DNA from: Ruminococcus sp. | GTDB lineage: Bacteria > Bacillota > Clostridia > Oscillospirales > Ruminococcaceae | Assembly: GCA_022641595.1 (NCBI GenBank) | Contig: JALCDN010000013.1 | Location: 1 to 33,961, forward strand | Direction of reading: 5' to 3' | DNA: 33,961 nucleotides | Shown: positions 1 through 7,039 of the stretch, in pieces | Position numbering within the stretch: position 1 is the stretch's first letter | Layout of the letters: every line of letters starts with the position of its first letter | Made by a program: the position numbers and the translations under genes | The notes under the pieces: model-generated | What the model was told of the DNA's origin: nothing | The model's database searches: none | The model's input: the letters and a program-made list of their open reading frames with translations, nothing else

Positions 1-70
1 TTGGTAACAACTCCGATTCAAAATACTTTGTGTTTTTATACAGTTGGTTTACTTTACCTGCACTGCAAAT

Positions 71-88
71 TCAATGCACACTGTCCAT
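71..88 (-). CDS. Possible five-codon leader peptide
   Basis: This is a minus-strand ATG frame encoding MDSVH and then TGA. Its initiation block (AGGAGG, then ATTCCAATGGA) nearly repeats that of the seven-codon frame upstream. The short product suggests either a leader peptide or a duplicated initiation region rather than a functional protein. Confidence 0.22.
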   Translation of the reverse strand: MDSVH

Positions 89-120
89 TGGAATATCCTC
101 CTTGAAGTTTTCTGGGGGAA

Positions 121-144
121 TCACTCTCTTTCGTCAAGCTCCAT
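121..144 (-). CDS. Possible seven-codon leader peptide
   Basis: This is a minus-strand ATG frame encoding MELDERE and then TGA. It is preceded by AGGAGG at an ordinary distance, so ribosomes could initiate here. It lies within the leader driven by the promoter at 305-333. Its function is unknown. It is listed only because the initiation signal is strong and nearly duplicated 56 bp downstream. Confidence 0.25.
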   Translation of the reverse strand: MELDERE

Positions 145-304
145 TGGAATAACCTCCTGAAAAGTTTAGCAGAATCAAACTTTGGCTTGACAGCAACAGT
201 AAAAAATGTCCTTACACAATATTTACGCCGGCTATGTCAGCAGCCTTTCTGCTTTTGTTAAGCTGAACCTTCAGCCTTTTTCCTTTTCTTTATTCTTTAA
301 ACAT

Positions 305-333
305 ATTATACCATCGCTTTTTCAAAAAGTCAA
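305..333 (-). promoter_or_regulatory. Leftward sigma-A promoter
   Basis: On the minus strand the -35 is TTGACT (328-333) and the -10 is TATAAT (305-310), with a 17 bp spacer. That is close to the full consensus. It reads towards the left edge of the window. Confidence 0.75.
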
Positions 334-517
334 CAGTTTTCACAATATTTCACATTTTTTTCATTTTCAATACACATTTTTTGTAAAATACGACGCATAG
401 CCATTTTTACTTTCGTTGCTTTTACCTTTCAAAAAACTTTTTATTCAGACGCATTTCCGCTTTTACATTATAAATGTGTACGCCTTGCCAAATTATGAAA
501 ATCATTTCAGGTTTCTG

Positions 518-546
518 TTGACAAAGAGTGGGCAAAATGTTATAAT
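518..546 (+). promoter_or_regulatory. Rightward sigma-A promoter upstream of the HTH-cupin-synthetase gene
   Basis: TTGACA (518-523) and TATAAT (541-546) are separated by exactly 17 bp, a perfect consensus. Transcription should start near 553, giving an untranslated leader of about 275 nt before the start codon at 828. The leader shows no obvious terminator. Confidence 0.75.
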
Positions 547-762
547 TGTCTTTGAGTACTGCATATTATTCCGTTTGCAGTCACGCATAATATCATCAAG
601 CTATGATAAATATTGCTCAGCTCAATTATATTTCTGCCGTCGATTAGGTTTAAGGATACCTCTAATTCCTTTTCAACAGAAATCTGTTCGTGCCGTAAGC
701 AATAAAGTGCATCTATAAAAATCGCTTCATCTGAAAACGATTCCAAGATGCCCTGAAGTCAG

Positions 763-788
763 TATAGTTTCAAAAAACATAATGTTTT
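763..788 (+). promoter_or_regulatory. Candidate second start site with a perfect inverted repeat
   Basis: AAAACATAATGTTTT (774-788) is a perfect 7+1+7 inverted repeat, 39 bp before the start codon of the HTH-containing gene. A weak -10-like TATAGT lies at 763-768, with a poor -35 (TTCCAA) 16 bp upstream, which would place the start site on the palindrome. This is a reasonable operator candidate, possibly for autoregulation by the product's own HTH domain. Palindromes of this size also occur by chance in AT-rich DNA. Confidence 0.35.
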
Positions 789-827
789 AACTTAGCTGAC
801 TGAAAACTACGAAAGGAGAAGCTTGCT

Positions 828-3119
828 ATGAGCAAATTAAGTACTGACCCGGAAAATAAAATAAGAGAGGTCGCTGAACGAATTAGAGCCGTTCGTGATT
901 CAGTAGGCTTTACTCCTGCGGAAATTGCCGGCAAAACTGATCTCTCTGTTGAGGAATACCTCGCCTACGAAAGTGGCGAAAAAGACTTCAGCTTTACTTT
1001 TATCTATAAATTCGCAGAGGCCTGCGGCATCGAAATCACCGACCTTATGGAGGGTCAAAGTCCAAGCCTTGAGGGCTACAACCTCACAAGAAAAGGCGAA
1101 GGCGCTCCTATTGCCCGTAAAAAAGGTCTGGTCTACAACAGACTCGCTCCTATGTTCAAAAATAAAATCGCTGAACCTTTCCTCGTTAAAATTCCTTACG
1201 TCGACGAGGTCACAAGAACTCCTCACCCAAGCACTCACAAAGGTCAGGAATTCGATATCGTTATCAGCGGTACTCTTATTATTAAAATTGCTGAAAACGA
1301 AGAAGTCCTCCACGAGGGCGACTCTATCTATTATGACAGCTCAACACCTCATGATGTCTGGGCCGGTAACGGTCAGGAATGTACAATCTACGCTGTCGTT
1401 CTCGACGAAACTCCTCACAATTCCTCTCACCCTCACCCAGTTCAGAAAGCCTGCGTTACAAACTTCGACCTTGCAGGCATCAAAGACCCTATTGCCGATA
1501 AATTCGTTAAGGTCTCAACTGACACTGACGGCTCTCTTAAATCTATCAAATTTCTTAACGATGATAATTTTAACTTCGCTTTCGATATAGTCGATACACT
1601 TGCCGAGAAATTCCCGAACAAACCCGCTATGTACCATATCTCCAACGATATGGAGGAAAATATCTTCTCCTTCGCAGATATGAAAAAATATTCCAATATG
1701 ACTGCAAACTACTTCCGCTCTCTCGGCATCAAAAAAGGCGACAGGGTTATGCTCGTCCTTAAAAGACATTACCACTTCTGGTTCTCTATACTCGCTCTGC
1801 ATAAGATAGGCGCTATCGCCATTCCTGCCACAAATCAGCTCGTTCAGCACGACTTCACTTACAGATTCAAAGCCGCTGAAGTCTCTGCTATCGTTTGCAC
1901 AGGCGACGGCGATGTTGCTCATCAGGTTGACCTCGCTGCCGAAGAATGCGGTATGCCTATCACCAAAATTATCGCAAGAAATAAACGTGACGGCTGGCAC
2001 TGCTTCGATGATGAATTCAAGTCGTTCAGCGACGTCTTCCCAAGAACCGCTGACTCCGCCTGCGGCTCTGAGCCTATGCTTATGTTCTTCACTTCTGGTA
2101 CCACGGGTTACCCTAAAATTGCCGTACATAGCCACAAATATCCACTCGGTCACTTCATAACCGCACGCTACTGGCACAACGTTGACCCTAACGGCATTCA
2201 CTTCACTATCGCCGATACAGGCTGGGGCAAAGCCCTCTGGGGTAAGCTCTACGGTCAGTGGATGAGCGAAACCGCTGTATTTACTTACGATTTCGATAAG
2301 TTCAACGCTAACCTTATCCTCCCTATGTTCAAAAAGTATAACATCACAACTTTCTGTGCTCCGCCTACCATCTACCGTTTCTTCATTAAAGAAGACCTCT
2401 CAAAATATGACCTCTCTATGCTTAAATACGCTACTATTGCAGGTGAGGCTCTTAACCCTGAAGTCTATAATCAGTTCGTAAAGGCTACAGGTGTAAAGCT
2501 TATGGAAGGCTTCGGTCAGACAGAAACTACACTCGCTATCGGCAACTTCGTCGGTATGGAGCCAAAGCCAGGCTCTATGGGTATTCCAAGTATCCTATAT
2601 GACGTTGATATCGTAAATCCTGACGGCTCACCATGCAAATACGGCGAAACAGGCGAAATCGTTATCCACACTGACAAACACATCCCTTGCGGTCTCTTTA
2701 CAGGCTACTACAAGGACGAAGCCAAAACTAAAGCCGCTTGGCACGATGGTCTCTACCACACAGGCGACACCGCTTGGCGTGATGAGGACGGCTACTTCTG
2801 GTATGTCGGACGTGTCGATGACCTCATTAAATCTTCCGGCTACCGCATAGGTCCTTTTGAAATCGAAAGCGTTATTATGGAGCTTCCTTACGTTCTCGAA
2901 TGTGCTGTAACTGCTGCTCCTGACGAAATCAGAGGTCAGGTAGTCAAGGCTACTATCGTTCTTATAAAGGGCAAACAGCCTTCCGATGAACTTAAAAAGG
3001 AAATCCAGACTTACGTCAAAAAACATACTGCTCCTTACAAATACCCTCGTATAGTCGAATTCCGTGACGAACTTCCAAAAACTATAAGCGGCAAAATCAG
3101 ACGTGTTGAACTCCGATAA
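828..3119 (+). CDS. XRE HTH - cupin - AMP-forming acyl-CoA synthetase fusion
   Basis: This 763-residue protein has three parts. Residues about 12-72 are an XRE-type helix-turn-helix and about 115-192 a small cupin barrel (Gly- and His-containing, with the segment EGDSIYYDSSTPHDVWAG). From about 245 to the end it is an ANL-superfamily adenylate-forming enzyme. The enzyme part shows the AMP-binding loop FFTSGTTGYPK (about 418-430), GFGQTETT, YHTGDTAWRDEDGYFWYVGR, and the C-terminal lysine in PKTISGKIRR. The expected reaction is carboxylate plus ATP and CoA to acyl-CoA, AMP and PPi, most like acetyl- or medium-chain acyl-CoA synthetases. The substrate cannot be read from the sequence. GAAAGGAG precedes the ATG. 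The HTH-cupin front end resembles stand-alone regulators, so the protein may sense a small ligand or bind DNA. It has its own promoter and terminator. Confidence 0.9.
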   Translation: MSKLSTDPENKIREVAERIRAVRDSVGFTPAEIAGKTDLSVEEYLAYESGEKDFSFTFIYKFAEACGIEITDLMEGQSPSLEGYNLTRKGEGAPIARKKGLVYNRLAPMFKNKIAEPFLVKIPYVDEVTRTPHPSTHKGQEFDIVISGTLIIKIAENEEVLHEGDSIYYDSSTPHDVWAGNGQECTIYAVVLDETPHNSSHPHPVQKACVTNFDLAGIKDPIADKFVKVSTDTDGSLKSIKFLNDDNFNFAFDIVDTLAEKFPNKPAMYHISNDMEENIFSFADMKKYSNMTANYFRSLGIKKGDRVMLVLKRHYHFWFSILALHKIGAIAIPATNQLVQHDFTYRFKAAEVSAIVCTGDGDVAHQVDLAAEECGMPITKIIARNKRDGWHCFDDEFKSFSDVFPRTADSACGSEPMLMFFTSGTTGYPKIAVHSHKYPLGHFITARYWHNVDPNGIHFTIADTGWGKALWGKLYGQWMSETAVFTYDFDKFNANLILPMFKKYNITTFCAPPTIYRFFIKEDLSKYDLSMLKYATIAGEALNPEVYNQFVKATGVKLMEGFGQTETTLAIGNFVGMEPKPGSMGIPSILYDVDIVNPDGSPCKYGETGEIVIHTDKHIPCGLFTGYYKDEAKTKAAWHDGLYHTGDTAWRDEDGYFWYVGRVDDLIKSSGYRIGPFEIESVIMELPYVLECAVTAAPDEIRGQVVKATIVLIKGKQPSDELKKEIQTYVKKHTAPYKYPRIVEFRDELPKTISGKIRRVELR

Positions 3120-3185
3120 TTTGTTTGCTTTTGGTTTATATGTTAATTATTAGTCTTTATTTATAGAAAATATTTATTTCAAATT

Positions 3186-3234
3186 GGCGGTTTTGTAGAA
3201 AATGCTTGTGCATATTCTACAAAACCGCCTTTTT
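3186..3234 (+). terminator. Rho-independent terminator
   Basis: GGCGGTTTTGTAGAA pairs with its complement around a short loop (arms within 3186-3229), followed by a run of T. It ends the synthetase transcript 67 bp after its stop codon. Confidence 0.85.
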
Positions 3235-3238
3235 ACTA

Positions 3239-3267
3239 TTTCAATTTTTAAAAATATATGTTAAAAT
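3239..3267 (+). promoter_or_regulatory. Extended -10 promoter for the CAP-dockerin pair
   Basis: TGTTAAAAT at 3259-3267 has the TGn extension plus a TAAAAT -10. The -35 (TTTCAA, 3239-3244, 17 bp spacer) is weak, as is usual for extended -10 promoters. It lies 28 bp before the start codon of the first CAP gene. Confidence 0.45.
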
Positions 3268-3295
3268 GTAATTACATTCTTGAAAGGACGCTTTT

Positions 3296-4033
3296 ATGAT
3301 GACTCATTATTTTTCAAAATTCATTTCATTCGCTGCCGCCACTTCACTTTGCTTCTCAGCTATGGGCAGTACAAAAACTTTAGCCGCTGACAAACAGTAC
3401 AACGCTCAGGAGCTTTCCGACGCTGTTATAATACTCGTCAACAAGGAACGTAAAGCCGCAGGTCTGAACCCTCTCCAAACTGCTCCGCTTATTCATTCCG
3501 CAGCAAATACAAGAGCAAATGAGCTTGTTCAGATGTTCCAGCACTACAGACCTGACAAGTCTCTATATACCTCCGCCCTCTATGAAGTTGGTCTGACTTT
3601 CACCTGCAGTGGCGAAAATATCGCCGCAGGCTCGGCTTCTCCTGAATCCGTCGTGAAACTCTGGATGAGCGATGGCGGTCACAAAGACAACATTCTCAGC
3701 CCTGACTACAACTACATAGGTGTCTCTGTTGCTTACGTTGCCGGCTCCGAATACGGTTGGTACTGGACTCAGGATTTCATTTACTCATCTGAAACACTTG
3801 AAGGCTCTTACACTCCTGTAGAATACGTTTCACCAAAGCTTCAAAAAGGTGACGTAAACGCCGACAATTGCGTCGACACCTTCGACATCACTGCTCTCAG
3901 AAAATACCTCAACAACTCAACAAGTTCAAACCTCTCTGCTTCTCAACTTGCCGCCTGCGATTTTAATGGTGACGGAAATATTACAAATGCTGACCTTACA
4001 TCACTTAATATGTACATTATTTCCCAAAGTTAG
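3296..4033 (+). CDS. Secreted CAP/SCP-domain protein with C-terminal dockerin
   Basis: The 245-residue product has a signal peptide (about 1-31, hydrophobic core, likely cleaved after TLAA). A CAP (SCP/YkwD-like) domain spans about 38-160, with motifs such as LVNKERKAAGLNPL, GENIAAG, WMSDGGHKDNIL and YWTQDF. A type I dockerin spans about 185-243, with two calcium-loop segments (GDVNADNCVDTFD and CDFNGDGNITNAD). CAP proteins in bacteria are poorly understood and include putative proteases or ligand binders; no enzyme activity can be asserted. The dockerin means it should dock to a cohesin of the cellulosome. GAAAGGAC precedes the ATG at 3296, with a second ATG immediately following. It forms an operon with the next gene, whose ribosome-binding site overlaps this gene's TAG stop. 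Confidence 0.9.
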   Translation: MMTHYFSKFISFAAATSLCFSAMGSTKTLAADKQYNAQELSDAVIILVNKERKAAGLNPLQTAPLIHSAANTRANELVQMFQHYRPDKSLYTSALYEVGLTFTCSGENIAAGSASPESVVKLWMSDGGHKDNILSPDYNYIGVSVAYVAGSEYGWYWTQDFIYSSETLEGSYTPVEYVSPKLQKGDVNADNCVDTFDITALRKYLNNSTSSNLSASQLAACDFNGDGNITNADLTSLNMYIISQS

Positions 4034-4047
4034 GAGGTTTCTCTATT

Positions 4048-4905
4048 ATGAGAACACTTAAAAAAATTTCTGCCGCTTTGCTCTCTGCCACTTTGCTGCT
4101 CTCAAGCGGTTACTGCCTGTCAGACAAATGTCTCGGTGAAAGCCTCACTATCACCGCTTCTGCTTACGAAAATCAGTCCGTTTGCGATGCTATGCTCAAA
4201 ATTATCAATAAGGAACGTGCTAACGCTAACCTTAAACCGCTTAAGCTCTACCCTGTTGCCTGCGAACGTGCGGCTATAAGAGCTAAGGAAATCGCTACAA
4301 GCTTCAGCCACACACGTCCTGACGGCTCGTCCTGCTTTAGCGTTCTCGATGGTATCCCATACTCTTATGCAGGCGAAAATATCGCCTACAACCACAGCTC
4401 CGATGTTCAGGATGTTATGACACAGTGGATGAATTCATCGGGACATAAAGCAAATATTCTCAATGCTTCCTACACTCACGTCGGTATCGGCGTTTATCAG
4501 GCAGACTCAAGATACTACTGGTCTCAGGACTTCCTTGGCTACTCAGGCTCTTACAGCGGCGAATACATACCATCTGATACAACAACAACTACTACTACCA
4601 AAGCTACAACCACAACTACCAAAGCTACCACAACAACAACCGCTAAAGCTGCAACTTCTAAAGCTGTTTTGCCTATTGTCTACTCTCGTGGCGACGTTGA
4701 CGGCAACAGCTCCATCAACGCCGGTGACGCTTCAATTATCCTTTCCTACTACTCACAGCTTCAGATAAACGTTTCACCTTCTTCAAATTCAGATTTTATC
4801 TCCGCTGCCGATGTCAACAAGGATAATGAGGTGAACGCTGTTGACGCTTCACTCGTACTCACTTACTATTCTAACGTAAGCATCGGTATTTCCGCAAATT
4901 TTTAA
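4048..4905 (+). CDS. Secreted CAP/SCP-domain protein with Thr-rich linker and dockerin
   Basis: This is a 285-residue paralogue of the gene 14 bp upstream, with a signal peptide (about 1-39) and a CAP domain (about 48-171, motifs INKERANANLKPL, GENIAYN, WMNSSGHKANIL, YWSQDF). A linker of about 30 residues built of TTTTK repeats follows, then a dockerin (about 213-283) with loops GDVDGNSSINAGD and DVNKDNEVNAVD. The upstream CAP protein lacks the Thr linker, so the two are not simple copies. AGGAGG precedes the ATG by a normal spacing and overlaps the stop of the previous gene, so the two are probably co-transcribed and translationally coupled. The enzymatic role of bacterial CAP domains is unsettled; cell-wall or substrate binding is possible. 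Confidence 0.9.
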   Translation: MRTLKKISAALLSATLLLSSGYCLSDKCLGESLTITASAYENQSVCDAMLKIINKERANANLKPLKLYPVACERAAIRAKEIATSFSHTRPDGSSCFSVLDGIPYSYAGENIAYNHSSDVQDVMTQWMNSSGHKANILNASYTHVGIGVYQADSRYYWSQDFLGYSGSYSGEYIPSDTTTTTTTKATTTTTKATTTTTAKAATSKAVLPIVYSRGDVDGNSSINAGDASIILSYYSQLQINVSPSSNSDFISAADVNKDNEVNAVDASLVLTYYSNVSIGISANF

Positions 4906-4919
4906 GTAAATATAAAATA

Positions 4920-4954
4920 AAGCGGTATGATAAAATCATACCGCTTAAAATTTT
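4920..4954. terminator. Terminator between the converging CAP operon and the HPr-like gene
   Basis: AAGCGGTATGAT (4920-4931) and its complement (4935-4946) enclose a 3 nt loop. A-rich and T-rich flanks on both sides allow it to act in both directions, serving the rightward CAP genes and the leftward HPr-like gene. Confidence 0.8.
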
Positions 4955-4979
4955 GTGTGTTTCAGACTTACTTTTTAAC

Positions 4980-5210
4980 TTACTTTACTATGAACTTTGA
5001 AATAGCTTTAAGGAAGCTGTCAGGCTCATCTGTATGTGCATTAAGCTCAATCGGCTTAGAAAGATCGAGGCTGAAAATACCCATAATGGATTTTGCATCT
5101 ATTGCATATCTGCCCGACACAAGGTCAATGTCAAAGTCGTAACGCATTACGATATTTACAAATTCCTTTACGTCATTTATTGCCTGGAGTGAAATAGTCA
5201 CCTTTGTCAT
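4980..5210 (-). CDS. HPr-family protein lacking the active-site histidine (Crh-like)
   Basis: The 76-residue protein matches HPr in length and in the segment AKSIMGIFSL, which corresponds to the regulatory Ser46 region; the serine here is residue 41. At the position where HPr carries the phosphorylatable His15 (around residues 10-12) there is Ala-Ile-Asn, and the protein has no histidine near its N-terminus. It therefore should not carry phosphate in the sugar phosphotransferase system. By analogy with Bacillus Crh it could, after serine phosphorylation, act with a CcpA-like repressor in carbon catabolite control; this is inference. The start is supported by GAGGAGG before ATG. It is a single-gene unit with its own promoter. 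A degenerate HPr without a regulatory role is the alternative. Confidence 0.8.
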   Translation of the reverse strand: MTKVTISLQAINDVKEFVNIVMRYDFDIDLVSGRYAIDAKSIMGIFSLDLSKPIELNAHTDEPDSFLKAISKFIVK

Positions 5211-5284
5211 AAATAATTACCTCCTCAAGTGTTCTTTGCCGTTTGTTATTGTTTATTCTTGCAGCTTTTCCCTACTGCTCCTTA

Positions 5285-5313
5285 ATAATAACACTAAATA
5301 AAATTAAAGTCAA
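5285..5313 (-). promoter_or_regulatory. Leftward promoter of the HPr-like gene
   Basis: On the minus strand TTGACT (5308-5313) and TATTAT (5285-5290) are separated by 17 bp. The start site would lie about 70 bp before the ATG at 5210. It is back-to-back with the rightward promoter of the methylthiotransferase gene. Confidence 0.7.
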
Positions 5314-5318
5314 TAGGC

Positions 5319-5347
5319 TTGCGTTATTTTCAGCAATTTAGTATAAT
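5319..5347 (+). promoter_or_regulatory. Rightward promoter of the methylthiotransferase gene
   Basis: TTGCGT (5319-5324) and TATAAT (5342-5347) have a 17 bp spacer. It lies 128 bp before the preferred start at 5475 and diverges from the promoter of the HPr-like gene, with only 5 bp between the two -35 boxes. Confidence 0.6.
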
Positions 5348-5474
5348 GTAAGTGTATCTTTAATGCGTTTTTTTATTCACAACGCAAAATGTGCAAATTG
5401 TACAAGCCGTTTAATAAAATATGTGTAACTTTCACATATTTTCAATTCCAAAATTTTTCTTAAAAGGACAAAAT

Positions 5475-6800
5475 ATGAAAAAGGTATTTTTTATTACTTT
5501 TGGCTGCAAGGTCAATCAGTACGAAACAGAATGTATGAAAGCCGCCTTTTCTGCGGACGGCTACGATATTTCATGCGATTACAGAAATGCTGACGTTATT
5601 GTCGTCAATTCATGCACGGTAACCTCATCTGGCGACAGCAGGGCGGTTACAGCTCTCAGAAAGCTCAGAACAGCCAACCCTGAAGCTATTATCGCTCTTA
5701 CAGGCTGCTACCCTCAGGCTTTCAGAGAACAGGCTGTGTCTATTACTGACGCCGATATCGTCATAGGCACTAAAGACCGCTCATCTCTTTTACCGCTTAT
5801 CAACGATTTTCAGCTCTCTCACCGCCGTGAAATCGCTCTCTCAGACTACTCACCAGATGACAAATATGAATGCATAACCTGCACAGAGTTTAAAGACAAT
5901 ACCCGTGCTTTCGTCAAAATTCAGGACGGCTGCAACCAGTTCTGCTCTTACTGCATTATTCCCTTTGCAAGAGGCAGATGCCGCTCAAAGCCTATTGAAA
6001 TCCTTAAACAGGAAATCTCGGGCATCGCTGCAAACGGCGTCAAGGAAATCGTTCTTTCAGGCATCAACCTTGCTTTCTACGGCAAAGAATTCGGTCTGAA
6101 TCTCGCTGACGCCGTTGAAGTCTGCTGCGGCATCGACGGCATAGAACGTGTAAGACTCGGCTCTCTTGAACTGGAAATGATGTCCGATAACATTCTTGAC
6201 CGTCTCGCCGCTCAGCCTAAGCTCTGCCCTCAGTTTCACCTATCACTCCAAAGCGGCTGCGACAGAACTCTCAAAGCTATGAACCGCCACTACGACTGCA
6301 ATATGTACTCTTCTCTCGTTCAAAGAATCAGACTGCGTTTCCCTGACTGCGCCTTTACAACAGATGTTATGGTCGGTTTTCCGGACGAATCCGACGACGA
6401 CTTCCTGCAATCTCTCTCATTCGTCGAAAATATAGGATTCGCCAAAACTCACGTTTTCAGATACTCTCGCCGCAAAGGTACGGTCGCCGACAGTATGCCA
6501 AACCAGATTCACGATAACATTAAATCTCTCCGCTATAAACAAATGTCTCAGACCGCCGCAAAATGCGAAGCTGCTTACCTTAGCTCTCTTGTAGGAAAAA
6601 CCGTCAGAGTCCTGTTTGAACGTGAAAATTCTCCCGATTTTCATCAGGGTCATGCCGACGATTACTCTTTAATAAAAATTCCTCGGGAAAAGTGCAAAAA
6701 AAGTTTGCGTAATCAGCTTTTTTGTGTTAGAATAAATAAGAGTGATTGTGACTGCTGTTACGGTACTGTTGTCCGTGACAAGGCTGCCTCCGAAACTTAA
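5475..6800 (+). CDS. mtaB: tRNA threonylcarbamoyladenosine methylthiotransferase, MtaB type
   Basis: A 441-residue radical-SAM methylthiotransferase. The N-terminal UPF0004 domain has three cysteines in FGCKVNQYE (about 11), VNSCTVT (about 47) and GCYPQ (about 81), expected to bind one iron-sulfur cluster. The radical-SAM motif CNQFCSYC lies near 153-160, followed by IIPFARGRCRS. A short C-terminal TRAM-like region follows. MtaB enzymes convert t6A37 to ms2t6A37 in tRNAs reading ANN codons; MiaB is the related alternative, but the FGCKVNQYE and ARGRCRS wording fits MtaB. An ATG at 5421 has no ribosome-binding site. AAAGGAC lies before the ATG at 5475, so that start is preferred. Confidence 0.88.
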   Translation: MKKVFFITFGCKVNQYETECMKAAFSADGYDISCDYRNADVIVVNSCTVTSSGDSRAVTALRKLRTANPEAIIALTGCYPQAFREQAVSITDADIVIGTKDRSSLLPLINDFQLSHRREIALSDYSPDDKYECITCTEFKDNTRAFVKIQDGCNQFCSYCIIPFARGRCRSKPIEILKQEISGIAANGVKEIVLSGINLAFYGKEFGLNLADAVEVCCGIDGIERVRLGSLELEMMSDNILDRLAAQPKLCPQFHLSLQSGCDRTLKAMNRHYDCNMYSSLVQRIRLRFPDCAFTTDVMVGFPDESDDDFLQSLSFVENIGFAKTHVFRYSRRKGTVADSMPNQIHDNIKSLRYKQMSQTAAKCEAAYLSSLVGKTVRVLFERENSPDFHQGHADDYSLIKIPREKCKKSLRNQLFCVRINKSDCDCCYGTVVRDKAASET

Positions 6801-6842
6801 TGTGTCTGACCATACAAAAAATTTCGGCTTGCCTTCAGTCTG

Positions 6843-6871
6843 TCTGCACTATCCGCAATTAGTGCAGATTT
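6843..6871 (+). terminator. Weak hairpin terminator candidate after mtaB
   Basis: TCTGCACTA (6843-6851) pairs with TAGTGCAGA (6860-6868) around an 8 nt loop, followed by only three T residues. The 239 bp before purL contains no clear consensus promoter, so partial read-through into purL is possible. Confidence 0.4.
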
Positions 6872-7039
6872 CCGTGAATCTATTATACAACTGCCGCCAG
6901 TGAAGTCAATTTCAGCCTTCTTTGGACTCATCTCATATTACGTTTATTTCCTCTCGCAAATTATCGTTGAGATGCCTTTGTATACTTAGTATTCCACATT
7001 TTTTAATTTTTTTAATTTGCGGAGAAATGGAGCTTTTTT

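Larger units (their letters stand above)
1..298 (-). ncRNA. Leftward leader region with two tiny ORFs, leaving the window
   Basis: A strong leftward promoter at 305-333 should start a transcript near 298 that runs off the left edge. I see no long reading frame in it; all three frames are stopped near the edge. It contains two nearly identical ribosome-binding-site blocks (GGAGG, seven or eight bases, ATGGA), at about 142-155 and 86-101, each opening a frame of only a few codons. The first 150 nt have several short complementary stretches. This could be the 5' leader of a gene beyond the window, with leader peptides, but I do not recognise it as a known riboswitch or ribosomal-protein leader. 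Confidence 0.35.

Noticed and set aside
206-400. Rightward 64-codon frame in the leader region
   Set aside because: No ribosome-binding site, low-complexity Phe/Ser-rich product, and it lies antisense to a strong leftward promoter.
416-718. Rightward 100-codon frame
   Set aside because: It has no ribosome-binding site and overlaps the consensus promoter at 518-546.
5421-5474. Upstream ATG extension of mtaB
   Set aside because: No ribosome-binding site precedes it. The family starts close to the cysteine motif, as with the ATG at 5475.
6801-7039. Purine riboswitch before purL
   Set aside because: I saw no purine-riboswitch core or paired terminator and antiterminator; only the weak hairpin at 6843 is present.
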